DNA of 64,000 nt. Origin: Nigrospora sphaerica. Its lineage: Eukaryota; Ascomycota; Sordariomycetes; Amphisphaeriales; Apiosporaceae. The notes beneath the pieces were generated by a model that worked only from the letters and a program-made list of their open reading frames with translations, made no database searches and was not told the origin of the DNA. The stretch covers positions 7,378,001-7,442,000 of the forward strand of contig JAGVVL010000002.1 in the NCBI GenBank assembly GCA_018287875.1, written 5' to 3'. The stretch's first letter is position 1; each line of letters opens with the position of its first letter. This document shows positions 34,602 to 46,325 of the stretch, one piece after another. The position numbers and the translations under genes are program-made.

Positions 34602-35757
34602 GGCTCGGCGGCCCACCTAACGAACACAGGCTCGAAATGTGACCAAAAAAAACCTACTCCCCCCCGGCCGGCCAATGGGAAGGGCGCAGACCCGACGTGA
34701 TTACCGAGTCCAGATGCATGCAGCCCGATTGCCCGTTAGGGATAAGCCCGAAACGGCATTTTCTACCATTTTATCGTCCCTGGCCGTTTCCCTGCAACCC
34801 CCGGTCGGAAAAGCAACCTGAAGCCAATGCCGGGGCATGGCCAGCAGGGATCATCCTCAACATCGCGAGCCCAAAACCCACTTATCGAATCCATGTGTGA
34901 ACAGCATGTTTCCACCCGCTCGCCCTGTCATTCCTGACCGGGGGACAGTCGCTTTATAGCCGGCTCGCAACATGGCTCGTTATGGGGAGATGACTCTACG
35001 TCAGCCTGTGCTGGCATCGGCATACACTGAGTCCACAAGTAATACAAGCCGCTGCCCTCGGCTCCACAGCCCAAACGACCTGTCCCAATGGTTCGGAACC
35101 CGTTCCATGTCGCTCGGCCTGCCTATGGCCTCCCCGGCCTCTTCACCGGCCCAGTACATAGGCAGACCGATCGTCCTATCCCAAGTCTCACATCCGCTTG
35201 CTTTTCTGGATCCTGTCACCGCCGTTCAGTCTTGGAATCATAAATCCTCCGCCTGCTGCTACCTGACAAGTAGCTCTGCCCTACGGACCCCACCTGTCCC
35301 GACTACATATCACCCCGACCTGTCCTAACCAGAGCCGGTTGGACACTTACATACCTCTTGTCTCGCCATCGACCATATATATTACTTACTTCTCCCGTTC
35401 GCCCCCTCGCCTCCTCCGCCCATTACTCAACATACAAAGGGCCTCCTCCCATACCACCCTCAGCCTCCGCGACCCGGACGCCCTGTGCCAGCCCGTCAGC
35501 TTCTTCCCAAAGCTTCACGTGCTACCTACCGTCTGGGAGCCAGCATAGTCGGGACGACGACGGTCCCTCGGCCAGCGACACCGCCGCCACCACTCTCACC
35601 CCCAGACTCTCTCGTACCGGCGCCGAAAACCTTCGGCCCTCCGACTACGGGTTTGCCACCACAGCCAGCTTGAAGCAGGACTTCTCTCTTTCACCCTCTC
35701 ACTCCCACCCGCCCTGACGCTTATGTCTACGACCCTTGGACGACTACCACCATCACC

Positions 35758-37691
35758 ATGACGAGATACGTGTTCGGGAGCTCCCGCAAGGACTCCCTCT
35801 TGCCCATGGATCCGCCGGCCCCCTCTTTCCCCAAGCAGCAGATGTTGGTTTTGGGTATGTTAAGTTCCCAACGCGGCGAGTCCCGAGCCCGCGGCTTTGG
35901 GCCCCGCTGTCCCCCCCGAGCACCTGGCTGACAGTTCTCGACAGCAATCTGCCGCATCTGCGAGCCCATTGCCTTTATGGGAATCTTTCCCTACGTCTAC
36001 TTCATGGTCAGGGATTTCCACATCACCGACGACCCCAACAGAATCGCCTTCTACGCCGGTCTGGTCACCTCGGCCTTCACCTTCGCCGAGTTCTCCACCG
36101 GCTTCCTCTGGGGACGTCTGAGTGACCGCATTGGCCGCAAGCCCGTCATTCTCACCGGTCTCACCGGCACGGCGCTGAGTGTCTTGATGTTCGGCTTTTC
36201 CAAGAACCTCACCATGGCGCTCACGGCCCGCGCTCTCGGTGGTCTTCTCAATGGGTGGGTGTTCTCGGGTGCGCGCAGCCGTGACGAGCCCCGAATTGCT
36301 AACACGGCCGCAGCAACATGGGCGTCTTGCAGTCGACGTTGACCGAGCTTGTTACCTTCAAGGAGCATCGACGTAAGCTGGCCCATCTCCAATCGCTTGC
36401 ACTGGTGTGCTCACGGCTAACACCAACCACAGCGCGCGCTTTCACCATCCTGCCCCTCGTCTGGAGCGTTGGCTCAGTTATCGGCCCCATGATTGGCGGG
36501 GCCCTCGCCAATCCCTGCGAAACCTTCCCCAGCGTTTTCGCCCGAGGAACCATCTGGGACCAGTACCCTTACTTGCTGCCTAACCTCTTCAGCGCCTTCA
36601 TCTGCCTGATTGGTGTGGTCAATGGCATCCTCTTTCTCGACGAAACGCACTCGGCGCTCAAGCGCAAGCGGGACCGCGGCCGGGAGCTCGGCCAATGGCT
36701 GGCTTCCAAGGCGCCCTGGTCCAGCCAGCCCGACTGCCAGCACAACTTCGACTCCGCGTCCGAATATGCACCTCTTCTGGGCAACGAGGAGCAGCTGCCA
36801 GGGTACCGAACCACCGAAAGCTCCCCCGAGAGCTCACCGCGACTTTCGACAGCACGCCCGACTAGCGAGCCCCACGAACAGCTCAGCCTTGGCCACGCCT
36901 CCGCGCAGCCCGACGAAGTGCCTACCATCTTCACCCGCCCCGTGATTCTCAACATTGTCTCTTTCGGCATCCTTGCATTGTGAGTGCGCTCGCCGCGCTT
37001 CCCGAGACTCGTGCCTGCCCAAGCCCCGCGACTGACTTTTTTTTTTCCGAACAGCCACACGATGACGTTTGACACTTTGCTCCCGTCCTTCCTGGCTACC
37101 AAGGCGCCTTCGGCGGCTACGGCCATGAACCTGCCCTTCCAGTTTGTGGGCGGCTTCGGTTTCAGCAGCCAGCAGACTGGTGTCGTCATGAGTTTCCAGG
37201 GCATTTACACGATGGTCATCAACGCCGTCTTGGTGCCCTTCATCATCGCCCGCCTCTCCCCGCTCGGCACTTTCCGACTCTTGGCTGTTTCCTACTTTGC
37301 GCTGTACCTCATCACCCCGTATCTGGTTCTTCTGCCCGAGCGCTTCTCCATGGTCGGCCTGAGCTTCATCATTGTCTGGAAGGCGACCTTCTCGAGCCTG
37401 GCCTACCCGAGCAACGCCCTTCTCACGACCGAGTGGGCGCCCAGCCAAAATGTTATGGGCACCATCAACGGCGCCGCCGCCTCGACGGCTAGCCTGTGCC
37501 GAGCGGCCGCGCCTGCCTTCTCGGGCATGCTGTACGCCTTCGGCCTCGAATCTGGCTATTCGGGACTGGCTTGGTGGTTCAGCGCGCTCGTGACGCTCGG
37601 CGGCGCGTACGTGGCCATGCGCCTGCCCGAACCGCGTGTCCTTAGCGAGAAGAGCAGGAACGACATCGAGGCGGTCCCGGCTTCGCCTTGA
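35758..37691 (+). CDS. Major facilitator superfamily transporter (ZIFL/DHA1-like)
   Basis: Five exons, 35758-35854, 35945-36254, 36314-36372, 36433-36979 and 37055-37691, give 549 aa; all junctions have GT..AG ends and matching phases. RICEPIAFMGIFPYVYFMV is the first helix. GRLSDRIGRKP is MFS motif A between helices 2 and 3. EHRPRAFTILPLVWSVGSVI and GPMIGGALANPCETFP are typical of the fungal group related to plant zinc-induced facilitators and yeast YCR023C. A long central hydrophilic loop, LKRKRDRGRELG through EVPTIFTRPVI, separates the two six-helix halves. Substrate is unknown; relatives move metal chelates, organic acids or drugs. The leader is strongly pyrimidine-rich. The start is the ATG after ACCATCACC. 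Confidence 0.9.
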
Positions 37692-39393
37692 AAAGGATAA
37701 TAGGAGAGATGACGGATAACGACTTTCACGACCAATCGACTTTCAATTCGACATGATGACTATTAATACTGGGATTTTATTGCTGGGGACGACACGCCCT
37801 TGATGGGCCCGCGTACAGCATAGGAGAAAACGGATCAGGACGGAATGGGAGGACATTGGGTTTTCCAGGAGTCTTTGCCAAGGGATATCGGCACAGCATT
37901 TGACAAACACAACAGGGCGTTACCCACACGGCTGGGACACTGCTTGCGGGACGGGAAGGCATTTTGGGGGGCGACCCTCGCTTCGGATCGGATTGGATTT
38001 GTTTTTCTTTTTTTTCTGTTTTCACCCCCTGTCGATTCTGGGATATACCATGGACGTTCATCCGCGGATTGGGAGCGTTAGATGGAGCTGGGTACTTACA
38101 ACGCATGCAAGGAAGCGAGATACCACTGGATTTTCAATAGCATAGAAAGGGCGCTCTTGGTTTCATAGCTCTCTCCGAATCTGAATTACCTAACCCTACA
38201 TCATCATGTGTTTGTTTGCATGCCCCGTCGTGTTTGCCCCTTCCTTCTCCTTCGGAGAGGTACCTGCCTCTGGGCCGAAGGCTCGGCTCCGACGAGAGCC
38301 AGACGAAGACAACGATGACGAAGGCGCCTCTCACCGACGAATACCAAGCCGGTCCAGCTCGACGGCGCGGGCTCCGTGGGGTTCTGTGTGGGGGTCGCGT
38401 ATCTTTTGCCTGCAGTTTGATGTGCACGGTGGGAGGCGGTCGGTCGGTCCTTTTACCAACAGCTGGGAAGCCAAGCTGGCCTAGTACGTACGAGGCGCTG
38501 ATTCGCTCTCGTGGCTCTGGCTCGGTTTTCCTCTCTTATCAGTCGGCGGGCAGGGAACAAAGCAAGCGGCCGCTTCGGTGTTGGAGAGTTCGTTCCAGTC
38601 CCGGGCAGCTTATTATTACCTAAGGACCAAGCGGTAGCAATCGCAGCTCGTCGTCACACAGGGAAGGGCGGGGGGGGGGAAGACAGCAAAAGTACATCAT
38701 GCACATGTATGCTACTACAGGCCGGCGGCGGACCAGCTTATCCAAGCCGCAGGTCCGTCTGCCTCTCTCGCTTGCTTCCATCCTACATACCTAACTTACT
38801 TCATGTCGCATCGCATCCACGGCATCGTCCCGACTCACCAGCGCAACCGAACCGAAGCGGCGGCGTTGGCGTCGACGCGGCAGATCAATTCCTGTCGCTA
38901 CCCCCGGTCGCCGAAGCTCTGTCCATATTGATCAAGTCGGCTGGATTGGCACCAGCCCAGCCCCATTTGTCGTACCCCCCCGACCATTCATCCCTGGAGA
39001 GCTCTCCCGTCGCCCTGGCTGTGCAAGCTTTCCGACCTTCCCTCTCGTTAGTACCTAGCAACGTTTTTCTGCTCCCCGACCTCCGTCCCCGCAATCGTAG
39101 CGTCCACTCCCCGTCGCCTGGTCGCCTCGAGGCCCAGCGTCGTGTCTCATTCTCCCTCTTCTCTGTTGGCGCAGAGCAATGGAGAAGCGCCGTCGTCACT
39201 CTGGGACATAGCGAGTCAAATCGAGCCGAGCCGAGTCGGGCGGCACACGCCGATCTATACATGTACTCGCCTATATCACCTGCCTTAGGCTGTCGGGCTT
39301 AAGCCACAAGCCGCACACCAACAAGCTCCGTCCCGCGTCCAACTAGAGCCCAGCCGTCCGTTCGTGCGTCTTCCCGCCGAGACGACCAGAGAC
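37692..39393. promoter_or_regulatory. Spacer upstream of the PPR1/UaY-like regulator
   Basis: No gene is supportable in this 1.7 kb between two plus-strand genes. The second half is CT-rich and probably contains the promoter and long leader of the regulator. A plus-strand open frame of about 260 codons here has no recognisable domain and I regard it as chance. Confidence 0.45.
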
Positions 39394-42300
39394 ATGTCGC
39401 CGCAGTCGCCCAAGTCGCCGCCCTCCCCGGATCCACACCCGGCCAAGCGTGCCCGCAAGTCCTCGCCGGACCGAGCCTCCCCAACTTCGCTGCCCTCGGC
39501 CGGCGCCGCCCCGGCGTCGCCCGTCGTCGATGCCGCGCACGACGGTGCCGGCGGCTCAGCCTCTAAGGGGGGTCAGAGCAGCAGCTTCCGCAACGTCAGC
39601 GCCTGCAACCGCTGCAGGCTGCGCAAGAACCGGTGCGACCAGAAATTGCCAAGCTGCGCCAGCTGCGAGAAAGCCGGCGTCTCTTGCGTCGGCTACGATC
39701 CCATCACCAAGAGGGAAATTCCACGCAGGTAAGCAGGAACCAGTAGTCGGCCGTTGGCGAGGACGCGCTCTCCGGTAGCCTGGCTAACACCTGGACCCCC
39801 AGCTACGTCTTCTACCTCGAAACTCGCATAGAGCAGCTCGAAGCTCTGCTGCGTGCAAACAACGTCGAGTACCCGCCTTCGAGCGACTTGGAGCACTGCT
39901 CGCGGACGAGCATCGACGGCGGTACCGGGGTCTCGCCTACAGAGGGCAACCAGCAGGCGCTTCACGATAGCCTGCACCACCGGACGCCATCGGGAGCAAA
40001 GCACGAGGTGGAAGAGCGGCCCAGGCTGCAGCAGGTGCCCAGACGCAGCGCCGCATCTGGGAGCCGTCATCTGGGTTCCGCAAATGGCGTCTCGTTTGCT
40101 CGGGTCGTGTTCGCTGCCGTCCAGTCGACGGTCGGCGACCAACGCTCGAGCTCGGACAAGACGGGGGGCATGCGCCCCTACAGGCCGGCGGTGGGCGAGG
40201 CCGCCGCCTCGGGAACCTCGATGCGGGATTCCTTCTTCGGCCTCCACACGCGGCCCACCATTAACCCGGCGCCGTTCCCCAGCAAGGAGCTGGCCCGGAA
40301 GCTGGTCAACCTCTACTTTGAGCATGCCAACCCCCAGATACCCGTTCTGCATCGCGGCAACTTCATGAACATGTTCGAGCTGGCGTATGCCAACGAAGGC
40401 AAGTTGCGGGGTCCTCGAGAGCTCTACATGCTCAACATGGTATTCGCGATAGGGGGTGGTATCATCATGGACAACCAGACGTTCAAAACGAACGACGACG
40501 GAAGCGTTACCAAACAAGCGCAGCCCGAGGAGTACCACGCCAGTGCCATCGTCCACCTCGAGGCCTGCTTGAGCAACAGCGGGGGCGGTCTCGAGGAGTT
40601 GCAAGCTGTGCTGCTCCTGGCCAACTTTGCGCTGCTCCGTCCGGTACCGCCTGGTCTCTGGTAAGTCGTGCACAGGACCACAACCCCCGTGCCCCCCTTC
40701 CCTGATCTGACCCGAACACAGGTATATCGTCGGTGTGGCTACCCGCCTGGCGGTCGATCTGGGGCTCCACTACGAGGATGGCCGAGATGTCGATACCGGA
40801 CTTGTGGCAAACGACCATAGCGCTTCTGCCAATCTGGAGAGGCACGGCCTGCACTCGAGAGAAAGGGGCAGGCGCGAATATGTCCGAGATATGCGGAGAA
40901 GGCTGTGGTGGTGCACGTATTCGTTGGATCGGCTGGTCAGTGTCTGTGTGGGTAGGCCTTTTGGTATTTCCGACCAGGTCATCACGACCGAGTTCCCCTC
41001 GCCGTTCGACGACAAATACATCACTACTGCCGGGATATCACCGCCCGTGGGCCCAGAACCCTCGTACAAAATCGTGGCCTATCACTACTTCCGCCTCCGG
41101 CTCCTCCAGTCCGAGATCCTCCAGGTACTGCAGTACCAGCAAACGCAAATAGCCCGGGTGAGCGGGCAGAACTGCGGCAACATCTACATGCACACACGCC
41201 TGCCCTCACCTTTCCTGGACAGGTTCGGCTCCTTCCGGGACTGGCGACGGGACATCGACAAGCGGTTGCTGGAATGGAAGAACTCGGCGCCGTCAAAGCA
41301 AGACTCGGGCGTGGCCTTCTCGCCCGAGTTCCTCGACCTCAACTACTGGCAGGCCATCATCATGCTGTATAGACAAAGTCTTAGCGTGCCGGCCATGTTT
41401 GAAGGCGAATACAACACGTCGAATGAGGTGAACAGCCCCTCGTTGTACCCAGCCGAGGAAAAGGAGGACGAGGAACGCGTGTACCTGAAGGTCGCCGAGG
41501 CGGGACAGAGGATCATCCGCCTTTACCGACAGCTTCACCTCGTTGGATTGGTCAATTATACCTACTTGGCCACGCACCACCTGTTCATGGCCGGCATCTC
41601 GTACCTCTATGCCATTTGGCATTCTCCGATTGTGCGAAGCCGCTTGGTAAGTGCCCCGCCACCCGCCGTCCGCAGTCGGAACTAACGAGCCGGGAAAACA
41701 ACAGAGCATGGATGAGGTCGATTTCACTATCCTGGCTGCCACCTCAGTCTTCTCTGACCTGATGGAAAAGTGCCCGCCGGCCGAGGCGTGTCGCGATGCC
41801 TTCGACCGCACGGCCAAAGCCACGATCAAGATGGCGAATGCGAAAGGGGGTTTCGGCCAAATTCCACGCCCGAAAAATAGCTCTAAAAGCAGCATGGACC
41901 GAGATTACATCTCGGCACGCGACGCCACGGCCAACCGTCACCGCCAGCACCAGCACCAGCACCAGCATCAGCAGCAGCAGCAACGTGCGTCAACAGATCG
42001 ATCCACGTACCGATCCACGCCCCAGTCATCGTCGCAGTATGATTTGACGTTCCCGGACGGGTATTTTATGACGCCCTCTGGCGGGCCCTTGCCAGCCCAA
42101 CAAAACCAGCCCTATGGTCTCTCGGTGCCCAATATCAAGACAGAGCCCGATGCGTTTTCTACCTTGGGCGGGATGCCGGCATCGAGGCTGAGCACGAGCG
42201 TGGGCGGTAGCCCCGATGCCGGCGTGGCAACCGAGAGCGCGGCCATCGACAACGGGCTGATGCGGTCGCCCTCGGCGGTCCAGACGCATTCGCCCATCTC

Positions 42301-42619
42301 GGCCACGGCTAGCCTGACACCAGGGGGTACGGGTGCTGGAATGAACATGCTCGGCTCACCGTCTACCGGGTTTACCCCGGGCCAGCAGCTGAACTTCTCC
42401 GACCTGCAGGGCATGGATTTCCTGCAAGGCCTGCAGGGCTCGGCGGGAATGGACGGTGACGCAAGCGGGGAGCAGATGGACCTGGGCTTCGGGCTGGGCT
42501 GGGAGGGCATGCACCATGACTTCAGCGATGGTCAGCAGGTCGATCTCTTCGACGGCTTCTTCTTCGGCGGGCAGCAAGGCGGCGGCGGCGGCGGCGGCGC
42601 CCCAGGGGGAGGCATGTGA
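39394..42619 (+). CDS. Zn2Cys6 transcription factor, PPR1/UaY (PCO-1)-like
   Basis: Four exons, 39394-39728, 39803-40660, 40722-41646 and 41705-42619, give 1010 aa with canonical splice sites. The zinc cluster has Cys71, 74, 81, 88, 91 and 98 in ACNRCRLRKNRCDQKLPSC with spacing C-x2-C-x6-C-x6-C-x2-C-x6-C. The linker YDPITKREIPRSYVFYLETR and following coiled coil closely resemble S. cerevisiae PPR1 and the UaY/PCO-1 group. The fungal-specific middle domain runs from about residue 280 (SKELARKLVNLYFEHANPQI) to about 560, including RRRLWWCTYSLDRLVS. A His/Gln run lies near residues 785-800 and the tail is acidic, hydrophobic and Gly-rich, as in activation domains. UaY and PCO-1 activate purine catabolism, PPR1 pyrimidine synthesis; which applies here is inference. 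Confidence 0.9.
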
Positions 42620-44577
42620 CCCAAAAGTCGGTCAGTGCCTCGCCGCCGGCCAAGGCAGCGAGAGACGCGGGTGCGGGCTGCGGGCGACAATCGCCTTGCG
42701 TGCCGCTGCCAATGCAGACGGACTGAGTATGGGTACGGGGAGGACGGGCAGGCATTGGACGTGGCAGGCCCGACAGGTGAGAGCGAGAGCGAGAGGGTGC
42801 CTCGACTTGGAAGAACCGGCGACCCATGCCGCCGGTGAAGCGTAGCTGCCGCACGTGGGCCTCGCATCGGTCAGATTCTGAAATCTGACGCTGACGTTTA
42901 AGAGTTTGCCGGCCCTTCCCAGGGCGGAGAAGTGGGAGGGGTGAGCACAGCAAACTGCAGAAGACGGGTCGCTCGGATACGATGGTGTATAGTCTAGCAT
43001 GACAATAGCCCCCCCTTCCCCCTGGCCCTCCCGGCTTGTCGGTTCGATTGGTGGTGGTTTCATTGGTTGCTGACGTGTCACGAAATGTTACGAATACTTA
43101 TCTGGCAAGAGTCGAGAAGCCAAGAGGAAAAAGAAAGGAAAAAGAACTAGCAGAACGAAGGTAGAAGCAGAGAAAAAGCAAAGAGAGACACATAACACCC
43201 TGGACCTGGCACTATGGAGCAACGGCCGCCCTTCTGGCTTTTTTTCCCACGTTTGGGGAAGGGGAGGGGAAAGGCCAAGGAAAAAAGAGACATGCCGACT
43301 GCGGCTGAGACAGAGCGATATCGGTCGTCTCAAACCGTCCCCCCTTCCCCCCTTTCCCCGGCCGTCGATCCCGGATGGCGTGCATACGTTGTGAATCGAC
43401 CAAAAGAAAGAAAGGGAAAAGAAAAAGGAGAGAACTCGGTCCAGTGTCCTCCATCGGCTCTCTTTGGTGTCACCGCCCATCCCGTCCGCCCCCCTTCCCT
43501 CCAGACCGTTGAAACGCCTAGGTACCTACCTACTTGCACACCCCTCCCCTCCCTCCTCTAGCCGTATCTGGGAAAAAGAGGGAAGAGCCCCCCTCGTGTA
43601 CGGATTCCGGAGGGTTTGTTTTTCGGCTTCTACTTTCTCCATTCCCCCGCCCGCTCCCCCCTTCTATCCCTGATCCCTGTTTCGTCGGCCCCCCTCTTCC
43701 CCCAGCTCGCCCATGTTTTTTCGCTGGCCGCCTGGGCAGAAGATGTTCGATCTCCAAGCCTTGGTTCGCCCCGCTCCGCCGATCGACCCCGGGCAAAATC
43801 CGGCTTGGTCCCAGTACGGGCGTCGGATTCTTTGATGCCGAGAGGAGAGCTTCGCGGGCGTCTTTCTCACGCATGCCAACCCGTCCGGGACGGAGGTAGC
43901 GTAACGGGAAATTTGGGGCTCACTTCCTTCGAACAGGGAAACAAGCACGAGGGCGAAATGAGGCAGGGTAGGTGCTTTGGTAAACATGATTTCTTTTCAT
44001 GCCCCCCCGCAATCTGCGTCACTAGATTCACCTACTTGCTGGTACGCGATAAGCGCCTGTTCAATCCATGGCTTGGCATGTATCCTGGCTGCATACACGT
44101 AGGTTTCACCATCGCACATCGACGATAGATTCAACGTGAGAAGTGAGGAACGGCAGTGCCCAACGGTGAGACAGCTGCTAAGACACAATATAGTACTTAA
44201 GGGTTGAGACCAGGGAAATATAAGCTATCGGGTTGGTCAGCTTCCTTCTGCCAAAGAAGAAAGTCGTATTATGCATGGCGCAATGAAGTGTACCGGCCGC
44301 CACGACGAACCGGAGACGGAAAATTTGGCCGGAAAACGAACACTAGCAGCCAGCACGCCTGCTTCTAGCGCGGCCCTGGAGTAAAAGAAAGCATCGTTTG
44401 AACTCCAAACGCCTCATTAGCGCCATGACTCGGCAGGGAAATCACCCGTTCCCCGCGGGATCGTAGTCTACGGGGACACTTGCGTCCTTTATGCCGGAAA
44501 GCGAGCTTGGTTCCGGGCCGTGTGTCCTTCACCGGCCCCGGAGGACGCTCCTGCGCCGGAGAAGCATTGCAGCACCC
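42620..44577. other. Gene-free convergent spacer
   Basis: Nearly 2 kb lies between the 3' ends of the zinc-cluster regulator and the NTF2-like gene. I see no supportable gene. It has purine/pyrimidine-skewed blocks (AG-rich near 43115-43200 and 43390-43430, CT-rich near 43490-43560) and an AGGTACCTACCTAC word at 43519-43532. Confidence 0.5.
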
Positions 44578-45378
44578 CTAGTCGACTTTCTTCTGCAAGC
44601 CCCGGGGCTGGACGTAGCTGAGCGGCCAGAAGAGGTAGACGCAGACGGAGCATACGAGGGTGGAGATGAGCTGGCCGGCAAGCCAGATGAGCCGGCCGCC
44701 CCACGGTGCAATGAACTTCAGCCACTCCGTCATCTGGTAGTTGTCTTCCTGGCCGTGGATGAAGTATCTGCGTGGTACACTCTTGTCGCCGGGGGCCAGG
44801 CGCGTCTTGTCGCTGATGGGCCGGCCGTCCTCGCCCACGGGCAGTTGCTGCAGCTCGAGCGCCGTCACCAGCTTTACGTGGGCCTGCCACAGCGAGAAGG
44901 GGACGACCCAGAGCGTGAAGATCTGGTGCATGGTGACGTAGAGCACGTTGTTCTGCTGGTCGAAGGCTGAGCGGCAGGGAAGAGTCAAGGGTCAGCCGTC
45001 ACGGTACGGGGCGCACACAAACACAAGGGACCGGAACCGGCCGGGACGGGGGCGGACGGACCTTTAGAGTCGATGCGGAACTCGATCTGGGGGCTGAGGA
45101 TGCGGTACCAGCGGTAGATGAGGTGCACGAACCAGCGGGACTCGAAAGTCCCCAGGAAGGGCACCTCGACGGCCGAGAAGGACGGCACGCGGCACAGCGG
45201 GTGCACAAAGTAGGCGTCGGGCGTGAAGTAGTCGTTGAATGTGGCTTGTTGCCGCTGGTCGTCGCCCTGGGTGAGCGAGGCGATGACACCGTCGATCTCG
45301 TGAACTGGCGCCGTGGTAAGCACGGGTTTCGGAGCGGCCGTGTCTCGGAGAACGTAGGGGCTCACCTGGGCGCTCCAT
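44578..45378 (-). CDS. SigF-like NTF2-like domain membrane protein
   Basis: Three exons, 45378-45366, 45304-45062 and 44966-44578, give 214 aa. The first exon is only 13 nt (MERP plus one base), spliced by GTGAGC..GCCAG. The body reads HEIDGVIASLTQGDDQRQ, TFNDYFTPDAYFVHPLCRVP, ESRWFVHLIYRWYRILSPQI, NVLYVTMHQIFTLWVVPF, KLVTALELQQLP and RRYFIHGQEDNYQMTEWLKF, which matches the fungal SigF-like NTF2-like family. The last 40 residues contain a hydrophobic segment, LIWLAGQLISTLVCSVCVYL, and probably anchor it in a membrane. The molecular role of the family is unknown to me. The second donor, GTCCGT, is weaker than consensus. Confidence 0.85.
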
Positions 45379-46325
45379 CCTCGAGGCTTGATGGGTGTAC
45401 ACAACAGACAGGCCGGGGTGGCGCAAGAGGCAGAAGCGACACGGAAGCGTGCAACCGGGCGTGGTCGGTGGAAGAGACACAAGGCAGAACGGGCGATGCG
45501 AACAAGCGGATTGGCGGGCCAAGAAGAACAAGAAGAAGCTCTCGGGAAGCAATAGGGATTGTTGTATATTGAAGACGGAGTAGAAGAAGAAGAAGAAGGA
45601 GCCACTGAGGAACTGAGGCAATATCCCGCTGTTCTGCACCAAGTGCGGGAAGAGGCGCTTCGAAGAAGGTGCCGGGCGGTTCCTGGGACGGGATGGGATG
45701 ATGTCATGCCGCCCGCCCCTGCCCGTCGCTAATAAAGATCCATGCAGGGGAAAAAAGACACGCACCTCCACTCCGACCCATCCAGTTTTGAAGATGGAAA
45801 AAGAAGCATGTGAAACTGGATCCCAAATGACGAACACCATCGGTTTTACACACAGGTAGGTACCTATGTATTCAGACCTTCGCTTCCTAATTCTCGAACA
45901 CCTGGTGCGGTCCAAAGATCCATCCAATATTAGACGTTGTCTTCTGAGGACATGTATTAACCGGATGCCGATAGATATGGGAGACTACGAACACCTTGTA
46001 GGCTTCGCCTTCGGCCTACTCCAAACCCGCACAAAAGCCGCCAAATACCGTGACATGGATTCCGCAACCCTCGATGCGCCCGTATCGTCTCTAAAACTAT
46101 CCAGCATGGAACCTGTGTGCCGTCCAGTGGCCCGGCCGTGGGGCTCAGTAGCATGTCGCATACCGGTTCGAGAACGCTGCATGTAACTCCCCTCGCCGTA
46201 ACATCGTAGTCCCATATTTATGTCTCAGCACATAGCTTTATGATAACAAATAGTGTCTTGAAAACAGCAGATTGCCCCCTGGGCGCTTGCTCTTGCAAGT
46301 AAAAAACAACCCTTCCCGAAACACA
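45379..46325. other. Spacer between two minus-strand genes
   Basis: About 950 bases, presumably including the promoter of the NTF2-like gene and the 3' flank of the next gene. A GAA-type repeat lies at 45585-45598 and an AGGTAGGTACCTA word near 45854. No gene is supportable. Confidence 0.5.

Larger units (their letters stand above)
18606..35757. other. About 17 kb gene-free interval
   Basis: No supportable protein gene was found on either strand. The open frames, up to about 240 codons, look like chance openings in GC-rich DNA: compositionally odd, overlapping on both strands, without domains or linking splice sites. No convincing tRNA or 5S rRNA gene was found. The stretch holds long G and C homopolymers, CT, CA, GT and TACA microsatellites, CCG/CTG triplets, a 16-bp minisatellite, a 19-bp duplication, a perfect GC-rich inverted repeat and one tRNA-like relic. 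It is not strikingly AT-rich, so strong RIP decay of old transposons is not obvious. Unannotated non-coding transcripts remain possible. The left edge contains the permease promoter and the right edge the MFS promoter. Confidence 0.6.

Noticed and set aside
38511..39302. 263-codon plus-strand frame before the zinc-cluster regulator
   Set aside because: It lies in the expected promoter and leader, is low in complexity and shows no domain.
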